Assembly: GCA_903928615.1 (NCBI GenBank)
Contig: CAIYRJ010000064.1
Coordinates: forward strand, 1-15,569
DNA from: an uncultured Actinomycetes bacterium
GTDB lineage: Bacteria; Actinomycetota; Thermoleophilia; Miltoncostaeales; Miltoncostaeaceae
Direction: 5' to 3'
Length of the DNA stretch: 15,569 nt
A model generated the notes under the pieces. The model was given only the letters and a program-made list of their open reading frames with translations, was not told the origin of the DNA and did no database searches. Positions 1-5,782 of this stretch are shown here, piece after piece. Within the stretch, counting starts at the first letter, position 1. Every line of letters starts with the position of its first letter. Position numbers and translations under genes: made by a program.

Positions 1-66
1 ACGAGCGCCATCCAGAACCCCTCCGGCAAGATGATCTTCGCGCGCATCCCGGCCGCGGGTCGATGA
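1..66 (+). CDS. C-terminal tail of a PIN/TRAM-domain protein (YacL-like), partial
   Basis: An open frame enters from the left edge and ends at TGA 64-66. Its last residues read TSAIQNPSGKMIFARIPAAG followed by R. This resembles the end of the TRAM domain of the Bacillus YacL family (a TSVLQ..AGRMIFAK-like ending), and YacL genes sit directly upstream of ispD in many Gram-positives. YacL-type proteins have N-terminal membrane helices, a PIN nuclease-fold domain and a TRAM RNA-binding domain; only the last 21 residues are visible here. The stop overlaps the ispD start as ATGA, so the two are probably co-transcribed and translationally coupled. The identification rests on a short motif plus gene order, so it is tentative. 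Confidence 0.6.
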   Translation, partial: TSAIQNPSGKMIFARIPAAGR

Positions 67-752
67 GGACCGCGGCGGTCATCGTGGCCGCCGGGTCGGG
101 CGACAGGCTCGGCGCCGGGGTGCCCAAGGCCCTCGTGCGCGTGGCCGGGCTGCCGATGGTCACGTGGTCTGCGCGCGCCCTCGCCGAGTCGCCCGACGTG
201 GAGTGCATCGTCATCGCCTGCCCGCCCGGCGGCGAGCACGACATGGCGGAGGCGGTCGCCGGGCACGCCCAGGTGCACGCGATCGTGCCCGGCGGCACCA
301 GCCGCCAGCGCTCGGTGGCAGCGGCGCTGGCCGCCGTGCCCGACGACGTCGAGGCCATCCTGGTGCACGACGCCGCCCGCCCGCTCATCACCCCCGCCTT
401 GGTGTCGCGCCTCATCGCCCGGCTGAGGTCGGCCCCGGCCGTGATCGCGGCGGCCCCGGTGGCCGACACCCTCAAGCGCGCCGGCGACTCCGACAGGGTG
501 GAGGCCACGGTCGATCGCGCAGGCCTCTGGGCGGCCCAGACGCCCCAGGCCTTCCGCGCCGACACGTTGCGCTGGGTGTTCGCCGACGCCGATGACGCGG
601 AGCTCGGCAGCGCCACCGATTGCGCCGGTATGGCCGAGCGACGCGACGTGCCGGTGCTGCTGCACGATCCCGGGTCGCCGAACCTGAAGGTCACCACGCC
701 GGCCGACCTGCGCCTGGCCGAGGTGCTGCTGGGAACCGGCCGCATCACGTGA
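63..752 (+). CDS. ispD: 2-C-methyl-D-erythritol 4-phosphate cytidylyltransferase IspD
   Basis: This cytosolic enzyme of the MEP isoprenoid pathway joins CTP and 2-C-methyl-D-erythritol 4-phosphate to give CDP-methylerythritol. The 229-residue protein has the family's full length. The nucleotide-binding start is AAGSGDRLGAGVPK (residues 9-22, with R15 and K22). VHDAARPLI lies at 101-109, DRAGLWAAQTPQAF at 151-164 (R152 in the place of E. coli R157), and NLKVTTPADL at 207-216 (K209 in the place of K213). All residues expected for catalysis are present. The ATG overlaps the stop of the upstream frame (ATGA), which fixes the start. It is the second gene of a tight operon that also carries ispF, the enzyme two steps later in the pathway. 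Confidence 0.96.
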   Translation: MRTAAVIVAAGSGDRLGAGVPKALVRVAGLPMVTWSARALAESPDVECIVIACPPGGEHDMAEAVAGHAQVHAIVPGGTSRQRSVAAALAAVPDDVEAILVHDAARPLITPALVSRLIARLRSAPAVIAAAPVADTLKRAGDSDRVEATVDRAGLWAAQTPQAFRADTLRWVFADADDAELGSATDCAGMAERRDVPVLLHDPGSPNLKVTTPADLRLAEVLLGTGRIT

Positions 753-772
753 TCACGTAACGTCCCGCGCCG

Positions 773-1633
773 GTGCTCACCGACTACCACCTCCACCTGC
801 AGCCCGATGGCCCCGAGGCCCGGGATGCCGACCGCCACCGCTGGGATGCGGACGGCGGCCCGCGCACGCCCGCGTGGATCGGTCGCTACGTGGATGCGGC
901 GCGCGCGCGGGCCGTGGATGAGATCGCCATCACCGAGCACGTGCACCGCTTCGCGGAGGTGCGTGACTGGCACCCCAACCCGTGGTGGCAGGCCGAGGCC
1001 ACCGAGGACCTCACCGCGCACTGCGCGGCGCTCGGGGCCGCCCGCGACGAGGGCCTACCGGTGCTCATCGGAATCGAGATGGACTGGATCCCCGGGCGCG
1101 AGGACGACATCCGCGCCCTGCTGGCCTCCCAGCCCTTCGACATCGTGCTGGGGTCGGTGCACTGGCTGGGCGACCTCGCCGTGGATCACCCCGACTACCC
1201 CTGCTGGGATTCCCTGGGTCCCGAGGAGACCTGGGGCCGCTACCTCGACGAGCTCGCCGCAGCCGCCGGCAGCGGGCTGTTCGACGTGCTGGCCCATCCC
1301 GATCTGCCCAAGGTGTTCGGCACCCCCATGCCGGGGGCGCTCGAGGCCCGGCGCGATGAGGCCATCGCGGCCATCGCCGCGTCCGGCGTGGCCGTGGAAT
1401 GCTCGTCCGCGGGCCTCAGGAAGCCCTGCAAGGCCCTGTATCCGGATCCGGACTGGCTGCGGGCGTTCCGCGAGGCGGGCGTGCCGGTGACGCTGAGCAG
1501 CGATGCCCACCGGCCCGAGGACGTCGCGCGCGACTACCCCACGGCCGTCGCGGCGCTGCGCGGTGCGGGCTATGAGACCATCACGCGGTTCCGGTCGCGC
1601 GAACCCGAGCAGGTGGAGATCCGATGGGCATGA
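773..1633 (+). CDS. PHP-domain phosphoesterase, histidinol-phosphatase (HisJ/HisK) type
   Basis: This 286-residue protein spans a complete PHP (polymerase and histidinol phosphatase) domain. The metal ligands expected for a trinuclear site are visible: H6 and H8 in DYHLH, E55 and H56 in ITEHVH, E102 in GIEMDW, H130 in GSVHW, H175 in LAHPDLPK, and D244/H246 in SSDAHRP. The overall pattern, including GSVHWL, VECSSAG and SSDAHRPEDV, fits the HisJ-like class that hydrolyses L-histidinol phosphate in histidine synthesis. PHP proteins have varied phosphoester substrates, so the exact one is not certain. It begins with GTG at 773, 20 bases after ispD, with no obvious Shine-Dalgarno, and its end overlaps ispF by 10 bases. 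No other histidine gene is in view, so its place between two MEP-pathway genes is odd. Confidence 0.85.
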   Translation: MLTDYHLHLQPDGPEARDADRHRWDADGGPRTPAWIGRYVDAARARAVDEIAITEHVHRFAEVRDWHPNPWWQAEATEDLTAHCAALGAARDEGLPVLIGIEMDWIPGREDDIRALLASQPFDIVLGSVHWLGDLAVDHPDYPCWDSLGPEETWGRYLDELAAAAGSGLFDVLAHPDLPKVFGTPMPGALEARRDEAIAAIAASGVAVECSSAGLRKPCKALYPDPDWLRAFREAGVPVTLSSDAHRPEDVARDYPTAVAALRGAGYETITRFRSREPEQVEIRWA

Positions 1634-2097
1634 GGGTTGGTCTCGGCGTCGACGCCCACCGGCTTGAGCCGGGCGTGCCCCTGGTGCTGGGCCTCGTCGC
1701 CGTCGAGCACCCCACGGGCCTCGCCGGCCATTCGGACGGCGACGTGGTGGCGCACGCGGTGTGCGACGCCCTGCTCGCGGCCTCGGGTGGCCCGGACATC
1801 GGCGTGCTGTTCCCGTCCGGGGCGGATGAGTGGAGGGGCGTCACGGGCGCCGCCATGATCGCCCATGTGCTCGAGTGGATGGCGGGGGAGGGGGCCGAGC
1901 CCGTCAACGTGCACGCGGTGATCGTGTGCGAGAGCCCGCGCATCGGGCCGCACCGCGCCGCCATGCAGGAGGCCCTCACGCGCGCCGTGGGCGCCCCGGT
2001 GTCCGTGCACGCCACCACCACCGACCAGATGGGCTTCACCGGCCGCGGCGAGGGCATCTCGTGCCAGGCCGTCGCGCTGGTGGAGGTGGCCGGGTGA
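1624..2097 (+). CDS. ispF: 2-C-methyl-D-erythritol 2,4-cyclodiphosphate synthase IspF
   Basis: This MEP-pathway enzyme cyclises CDP-methylerythritol 2-phosphate to the 2,4-cyclodiphosphate with loss of CMP. The 157-residue product matches the family length. The divalent metal ligands are D10 and H12 (GVDAHR) and H44 (VAHA). The active-site loop GHSDGD lies at 35-40, PDIGVLFP at 57-64, and the signature ATTTDQMGFTGRGEG at 130-144. IspF works as a trimer with active sites at the subunit interfaces. The ATG at 1624 lies inside the end of the PHP gene. A second ATG two codons later (MRVGLG) matches the usual IspF N-terminus and is a possible alternative start. It is co-transcribed with ispD and cysS. 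Confidence 0.96.
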   Translation: MGMRVGLGVDAHRLEPGVPLVLGLVAVEHPTGLAGHSDGDVVAHAVCDALLAASGGPDIGVLFPSGADEWRGVTGAAMIAHVLEWMAGEGAEPVNVHAVIVCESPRIGPHRAAMQEALTRAVGAPVSVHATTTDQMGFTGRGEGISCQAVALVEVAG

Positions 2098-3494
2098 CGG
2101 TAAGGCTCCACTCGACCCTCAGCGGTCGCGACGAGCCGCTGGTGCCGGGCGACGATGGCGTCATCGGCATCTACGCCTGCGGGCCCACGGTGTACTCGCG
2201 CATCCACATCGGCAATGCGCGGCCCTTCGTGGTGTTCTCGGTGCTCAAGCGCTACCTCGAGCGCCGCGGCATGCGCGCGCGTCTGGTCATCAACGTCACG
2301 GACGTGAACGACAAGATCTACGACGCCGCGCGGGCCGAGGGCATCCCGTCCACCGAGCTGGCCGAGCGCTGCACGCGGCAGTACTTCGAGGACACCGACC
2401 TGCTCGGGCTCGGGCGACCCGACGCCGAGCCGCTGGTCACCGGCTGCATGGGCGAGATCGTCGCGCTCATCGCCGACCTGGTGGCGCGCGACCTGGCCTA
2501 TGCGGCCGGCGGTGACGTCTACTTCCGCGTGCGGGCGTTCCCGCGCTATGGCGAGCTCTCGGGGCGGAATCCCGACGACATGACGGACACCGACCCCGGT
2601 GAGCTCAAGGAGGACCCGCTCGACTTCGCCCTCTGGAAGGGCGCCAAGGAGGGCGAGGACGCCGCGTGGGAGTCGCCATGGGGGCCGGGGCGGCCCGGCT
2701 GGCACATCGAGTGCTCCGCCATGGCCGAGCGCGAGCTCGGGATGGGCTTCTCGGTGCACGGGGGCGGGATCGACCTGGTGTTCCCGCACCACGAGAACGA
2801 GATCGCCCAGAGCGAGGGCGCGCACGACGCGCCATTCGCCCGCATCTGGATGCACAACGAGATGCTCGAGCTCAGCGACAGCAAGATGAGCAAGAGCATC
2901 GGCAACATCGCCCTGCTCGCCGACGTGGTGCACGAGTGGGGTGCCGACACGGTGATCGCCTACTTCATGCAGAGCCACTACCGCTCGCGGCTGCCGTTCT
3001 CGGACGAGCGCATGCAGGACGCCCAGGCGGCGTGCCGGCGCATCCGCAACGCCGTGCGGGCCCTCGACCGGGCGATGGATGAGCCCGGTGAGGGCAACGA
3101 CGCCGCCCTCGCAGCGGCCGTCGTGGAGGCCCGCACGCGGTTCTTCGATTCGATGGACGACGACTTCGGCACACCCGGCGCCGTGGCGGCGATCTTCGAC
3201 ATGGTGCGTGCCATCAACCAGGCGCTCGAGCGCGGACGGCTGCCCGAGGGCCAGCTGCAGGAGGTTCGCCTCGAGCTCGCCGGCCTGCTCGACATGCTCG
3301 GGCTCGCCGGCCTCGCGGAGGCCGGCGGCGATTCCGACGTGCCGGCCGAGGTGCTCGACCTGCTGCGGCGCCGCGAGGACGCCCGTGCGGCCCGCGACTT
3401 CGCCGAGGCCGATGCCCTGCGCGACGCCATCGCGGCGCAGGGCTTCGAGGTGCGCGATGGTCCCGACGGCGCCGAGGTCGTCCCGGCCTCATGA
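2094..3494 (+). CDS. cysS: Cysteine--tRNA ligase CysS
   Basis: This class I aminoacyl-tRNA synthetase charges tRNA-Cys. The start is GTG 2094, which overlaps the ispF stop as GTGA and gives 466 residues, close to the 461 of E. coli; a longer open frame upstream only runs through ispF out of frame. The HIGH-type motif is HIGN (38-41). The zinc ligands are C29, C207 (WHIECSAM), H232 and E236 (FPHHENE). KMSKS lies at 264-268. The C-terminal DALR-type helical domain, with the typical ARDFAEADALRDAI segment, is present. That domain argues against the mycothiol enzyme MshC, a shorter paralogue found in many actinobacteria. The gene is in a tight operon with ispF and rlmB. Confidence 0.97.
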   Translation: MTVRLHSTLSGRDEPLVPGDDGVIGIYACGPTVYSRIHIGNARPFVVFSVLKRYLERRGMRARLVINVTDVNDKIYDAARAEGIPSTELAERCTRQYFEDTDLLGLGRPDAEPLVTGCMGEIVALIADLVARDLAYAAGGDVYFRVRAFPRYGELSGRNPDDMTDTDPGELKEDPLDFALWKGAKEGEDAAWESPWGPGRPGWHIECSAMAERELGMGFSVHGGGIDLVFPHHENEIAQSEGAHDAPFARIWMHNEMLELSDSKMSKSIGNIALLADVVHEWGADTVIAYFMQSHYRSRLPFSDERMQDAQAACRRIRNAVRALDRAMDEPGEGNDAALAAAVVEARTRFFDSMDDDFGTPGAVAAIFDMVRAINQALERGRLPEGQLQEVRLELAGLLDMLGLAGLAEAGGDSDVPAEVLDLLRRREDARAARDFAEADALRDAIAAQGFEVRDGPDGAEVVPAS

Positions 3495-4228
3495 GCACGC
3501 GGCGCCCGGGCCGGCGCCCGCGCAAGCCCGAGGGCGACGGGCCGGTGCTGGTGTACGGCCGCAACCCCGTGCGCGAGCTCATCCGGGCCGGTCGCAGGCC
3601 CGTGACCGAGGTGTGGGCGCTCGAGCAGGCGGCGGACGACGCCGCGCTGGAGGGCGTGAGCGTGGTGGTGAAGAGCCGGGATGCCCTGGCGCGCCTCGCC
3701 GGCACCGGGGACCACCAGGGAATGGTGGCCATCACAGTGGATTACCCCTACGCCGACCCTCAATCAGTACTTGAGGGTTCGGGACCGGTGATGGTTCTCG
3801 ACGAGGTGCAGGACCCCCGCAACCTCGGCGCGGTGGCGCGCGTGGCCGACGCCGCGGGCTTCGCGGGACTGGTGATCCCCACGCGCGGAAGCCCCGGGAT
3901 CACCCCGGTGGCCTGCAAGGCATCGGCCGGCGCGGTGGAGCACCTGGACATCGCGCGGGTGGGCTCGATCGTCGCATTCATCAACGATCTGGCGGGTTCC
4001 GGGCGCTGGGCGGCGGGTGCGGATGCCGATGCCGGAACCGATTACCGCGAGCTCGATTGGGACCCCTCCGCGGTGATCGTGCTGGGCGCGGAGGGGGCCG
4101 GTCTCAGGCCCCGGGTGCGCGAGGTGTGCGATCGCCTGGTGCGCATTCCCATGCGGGGGAGCGTGGGGTCCCTGAACCTCTCCACGGCCGCTGCGGTGCT
4201 GGCATTCCAGGCGGTTGCGGGGGACTGA
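3491..4228 (+). CDS. rlmB: TrmH/RlmB-family rRNA 2'-O-methyltransferase
   Basis: This SPOUT-family enzyme transfers a methyl group from S-adenosylmethionine to a ribose 2'-OH, most likely of a guanosine in 23S rRNA. Residues 1-17 form a basic tail. A substrate-binding domain follows (YGRNPVRELI at 22-31, GDHQGMVA at 73-80). The trefoil-knot catalytic domain then carries its three signature motifs: DEVQDPRNLGAVAR at 104-117, VLGAEGAGL at 197-205 and IPMRGSVGSLNLSTAAAV at 219-236. The 245 residues match the family. Its ATG overlaps the cysS stop (ATGA). Gene order cysS-rlmB is conserved in Gram-positives, which supports RlmB over other TrmH paralogues, although the exact target base is inferred. 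It is the last gene of the operon. Confidence 0.9.
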   Translation: MSTRRPGRRPRKPEGDGPVLVYGRNPVRELIRAGRRPVTEVWALEQAADDAALEGVSVVVKSRDALARLAGTGDHQGMVAITVDYPYADPQSVLEGSGPVMVLDEVQDPRNLGAVARVADAAGFAGLVIPTRGSPGITPVACKASAGAVEHLDIARVGSIVAFINDLAGSGRWAAGADADAGTDYRELDWDPSAVIVLGAEGAGLRPRVREVCDRLVRIPMRGSVGSLNLSTAAAVLAFQAVAGD

Positions 4229-4242
4229 TTTCGCCCCAGAGG

Positions 4243-4271
4243 TTGACAGCGTCTTGTGCGATCGGTATCAA
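4243..4271 (+). promoter_or_regulatory. Sigma-70-type promoter for the sigH-like gene
   Basis: A perfect -35 hexamer TTGACA (4243-4248) is followed after exactly 17 bases by TATCAA (4266-4271), which matches 4 of 6 bases of the -10 consensus. Transcription would start near 4278-4279, giving a leader of about 90 bases before the sigma-factor start. The promoter lies 15 bases after the rlmB stop, so the sigma gene can be expressed independently of the MEP/cysS/rlmB operon. Confidence 0.7.
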
Positions 4272-4284
4272 TCCCGCATCTCTT

Positions 4285-4324
4285 ACCTTCAAGTGAACAT
4301 TCAGGGTATGTCTCAGGTGAAGGT
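4285..4324 (+). promoter_or_regulatory. Inverted repeat in the sigma-factor 5' leader
   Basis: ACCTTCA (4285-4291) is the exact reverse complement of TGAAGGT (4318-4324). Inside it, ACAT (4297-4300) pairs with ATGT (4308-4311) around a 7-base loop. The predicted transcript from the promoter at 4243-4271 would therefore begin with a nested stem. It could be an operator in DNA or a regulatory fold in RNA; nothing in the sequence decides which. Confidence 0.35.
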
Positions 4325-4367
4325 TGAGGGATCGGGCCTTGCCCGCCGAAACGCCGAAATGGAGTGA
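4308..4367 (+). other. Possible 19-codon upstream ORF coupled to the sigma factor
   Basis: ATG at 4308 opens a frame of 19 codons (MSQVKVEGSGLARRNAEME) that ends at TGA 4365-4367. That stop overlaps the GTG at 4364 (GTGA) and lies two bases before the ATG at 4370. It fills most of the leader between the promoter and the sigma gene. The Shine-Dalgarno is weak (GGG only one base before the ATG), so translation is uncertain. If translated, it would couple ribosome arrival to sigma synthesis. Confidence 0.25.
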
Positions 4368-4369
4368 GA

Positions 4370-5035
4370 ATGGGAGCCGCCGCCCGCAGGCTGACCGACC
4401 TGGACCAGCAGGGCCATGTCGACATCGTGGACGAGGGCCTCGTGCGCCGCGCACGGGCCGGCGACCAGCAGGCGATGGACCAGATCATCGCCCGGTACCG
4501 CGGCTTCGTGCGCCTCAAGGCCAGCGCGTACTTCCTGGCCGGGGGTGACTCCGAGGACCTCATCCAGGAGGGCCTCATCGGCCTGTTCAAGGCCGTGCGC
4601 GACTACCGCCCCGAGCGCGAGGCATCATTCCGCTCGTTCGCCGAGCTGTGTGTGACGCGCCAGATCATCACGGCGATCAAGACGGCTGCGCGCAACAAGC
4701 ACACCCCCCTCAACACCTATGTCTCCTTCAGCAACACGCGCGCCGGCAGCGAGCAGGAGACCACGCTCGCGGACGTCCTCCCCGACGACCCGGTGACCGA
4801 CCCCGTGAACCAGGCGATCTCCACCGAGGAGCTCCAGAGCCTCGTCGAGTGCCTCGGCAAGGTGCTCAGCCCGCTCGAGAGCCAGGTGCTCGCGATGTAC
4901 CTCGAGGGCCGCTCCTACGAAGAGGTCGCCGAGAGGCTCGACTGCAACCCGAAGAGCGTCGACAACGCCCTGCAGCGCGTCAAGCGCAAGGTCGAGGTGC
5001 ACCTCAAGGAGCGCGAGGTCCTCGACCTCGGGTAG
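4370..5035 (+). CDS. sigH: SigH-like RNA polymerase sigma-70 family factor
   Basis: This alternative sigma factor directs RNA polymerase to a promoter subset. The protein has 221 residues, against 218 for Bacillus SigH. Region 2 spans about residues 36-110, with the SigH-like core EDLIQEGLIGLFKAVRDYRP (62-81) followed by ERE.SFRSFAELCVTRQIITAI. A linker of about 50 residues follows, then region 4 with its helix-turn-helix (LSPLESQVLAMYLEGRSYEEVAERL, about 166-190, then NPKSVDNALQRVKRKV). There is no ECF-type brevity and no region 1.1 or 3 of a primary sigma. GGAG at 4361-4364 lies 5 bases before ATG 4370, which favours that start; GTG 4364 is the alternative. Its position after rlmB matches Bacillus sigH. 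In a lineage not expected to form Bacillus-type spores, its regulon is unknown. Confidence 0.88.
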   Translation: MGAAARRLTDLDQQGHVDIVDEGLVRRARAGDQQAMDQIIARYRGFVRLKASAYFLAGGDSEDLIQEGLIGLFKAVRDYRPEREASFRSFAELCVTRQIITAIKTAARNKHTPLNTYVSFSNTRAGSEQETTLADVLPDDPVTDPVNQAISTEELQSLVECLGKVLSPLESQVLAMYLEGRSYEEVAERLDCNPKSVDNALQRVKRKVEVHLKEREVLDLG

Positions 5036-5047
5036 AGCCTGATGCAA

Positions 5048-5064
5048 ACCCTCAAGTAGAGGGT
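5048..5064 (+). repeat. Short hairpin after the sigma gene
   Basis: ACCCTC (5048-5053) and GAGGGT (5059-5064) form a perfect 6-base stem with a 5-base loop AAGTA, 12 bases after the sigma stop. It precedes a longer hairpin and may contribute to 3' end formation. The dyad CCTCAAG is reminiscent of MerR/SoxR-type operators, but the right arm lacks the matching CTTGAGG. Confidence 0.3.
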
Positions 5065-5075
5065 GAGACTTTGAC

Positions 5076-5103
5076 GTGATGCCGCCATTTCAGGCGGCAT
5101 CAC
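5076..5103 (+). terminator. Terminator-like hairpin between sigH and the stress-protein gene
   Basis: GTGATGCCGCC (5076-5086) and GGCGGCATCAC (5093-5103) form a perfect 11-base stem with the 6-base loop ATTTCA, 40 bases after the sigma stop. There is no run of T afterwards (GCGTTTCGGGG), as is common for terminators in high-GC actinobacteria. It most likely ends the sigma transcript; a palindromic operator is the alternative. Confidence 0.55.
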
Positions 5104-5168
5104 GCGTTTCGGGGTACGTTTCCCCTCGTCCGAGGCCCTCAGGGGCACTGAGCAACACGGGGGACCCC

Positions 5169-5615
5169 ATGAGCGCACCCATCCTGGTCGGCTACGACCG
5201 CAGCGATTCGTCCAAGCGCGCCCTGCAGCGCGCGATCGAGCGCTGCAACGAGAAGCACGCCCCGCTGCTCGTCGTGGCCATCCACGAGGCCATCCTCGAC
5301 CCGACAGGCCCCCGCGCCTTCGGCACCATGGGGGACGGCAGCCCCATGCAGGGCCCGTTCCCCGAGATGCCCGACGTGCACGAGGCGCTCGAGGAGGCCC
5401 GCGACCTCGTGGAGGACGGCGCCGTGGCCAAGGCCGAGTACGCATGGGCCATCGGCGAGCCCGCCGCGCTGATCGTGGAGACCGCCAAGGACTACGAGGC
5501 GCAGCTCGTCGTGGTGGGGCACACCCACCATGGGTTCCTGGGCAAGGTTTTCGGCGCGGACGTGTCGGAGGAAGTCGAGAAGCACGCCGGCTGCCCCGTC
5601 GAGGTCGTCGACTAG
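5169..5615 (+). CDS. Universal stress protein, UspA family
   Basis: This cytosolic protein has 148 residues, a single Usp domain of ordinary length. The N-terminal strand is ILVGYDRSDSSKRAL (5-19). The C-terminal half is GEPAALIVETAKDYEAQLVV (96-115) followed by VGHTHHGFLGKVFGADVSEEV. In ATP-binding members the last segment reads G-x2-G-x9-G-S/T. Here the second glycine position is H and the final G-S/T is GAD, so nucleotide binding may be weak or absent. The ATG at 5169 follows GGGGA at 5160-5164 and matches the family's N-terminus; an in-frame GTG at 5076 lies within the hairpin and is unlikely. It is a single gene between the sigma factor's terminator and a tRNA. A second Usp domain occurs fused to the permease at the right end. 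Confidence 0.88.
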   Translation: MSAPILVGYDRSDSSKRALQRAIERCNEKHAPLLVVAIHEAILDPTGPRAFGTMGDGSPMQGPFPEMPDVHEALEEARDLVEDGAVAKAEYAWAIGEPAALIVETAKDYEAQLVVVGHTHHGFLGKVFGADVSEEVEKHAGCPVEVVD

Positions 5616-5644
5616 AACCCCACGTGCGCGCCCCGCGCGCGCCC

Positions 5645-5718
5645 GCCGGAGTAGCTCAGTTGGTCAGAGCACCTGTCTTGTAAACAGGGGGTCGCCGGTT
5701 CGAATCCGGCCTCCGGCT
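5645..5718 (+). tRNA. tRNA-Thr, anticodon TGT
   Basis: The cloverleaf is complete. The acceptor arms GCCGGAG (5645-5651) and CTCCGGC (5711-5717) pair perfectly, followed by discriminator T (5718). The D arm is GCTC/GAGC. The anticodon stem CCTGT/ACAGG encloses the loop CTTGTAA, which gives anticodon TGT (reads ACA, threonine). The T arm GCCGG/CCGGC encloses TTCGAAT. The length is 74 bases and CCA is not encoded, so it must be added after transcription. Confidence 0.97.
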
Positions 5719-5720
5719 TT

Positions 5721-5743
5721 GCCCGGGTGCCCGTGGCCCGGGC
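5721..5743 (+). terminator. Possible terminator hairpin after tRNA-Thr
   Basis: GCCCGGG (5721-5727) pairs with CCCGGGC (5737-5743) around a 9-base loop, two bases after the tRNA end. It has no T run. It is a plausible 3' end signal for the tRNA transcript, but GC-rich inverted repeats of this size are common in such DNA. Confidence 0.3.
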
Positions 5744-5770
5744 CGGGATCCGGGTGTCATGGCTCGCTCC

Positions 5771-5776
5771 TAGGAT
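5771..5776 (+). promoter_or_regulatory. Candidate -10 element for leaderless transcription of the deacetylase
   Basis: TAGGAT matches the TAnnnT form and is followed by exactly 6 bases before the ATG at 5783, so transcription could start at or next to the start codon. No matching -35 hexamer is visible 16-18 bases upstream. The same bases include AGGA, a possible Shine-Dalgarno, so the two readings compete. Confidence 0.35.
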
Positions 5777-5782
5777 GCACCC

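Noticed and set aside
1581..2978. Long open frame on the - strand opposite ispF and cysS (465 codons)
   Set aside because: It runs antisense to two certain genes, with composition typical of GC-rich shadow frames, no recognisable domain and no start signals.
2094..3494. MshC (cysteine ligase of mycothiol synthesis) instead of CysS
   Set aside because: The length of 466 residues and the C-terminal DALR-type domain fit cysteinyl-tRNA synthetase; MshC is shorter and lacks that end.
3758..3776. A true SoxR operator in rlmB
   Set aside because: The dyad is 19 rather than 18 bases with a different centre, lies within a coding region and is not next to a redox gene. Kept only as a low-interest repeat.
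5645..5782. tRNA-Thr as an integration site of a mobile element
   Set aside because: No integrase, no repeat of the tRNA 3' end and no foreign-looking genes follow.
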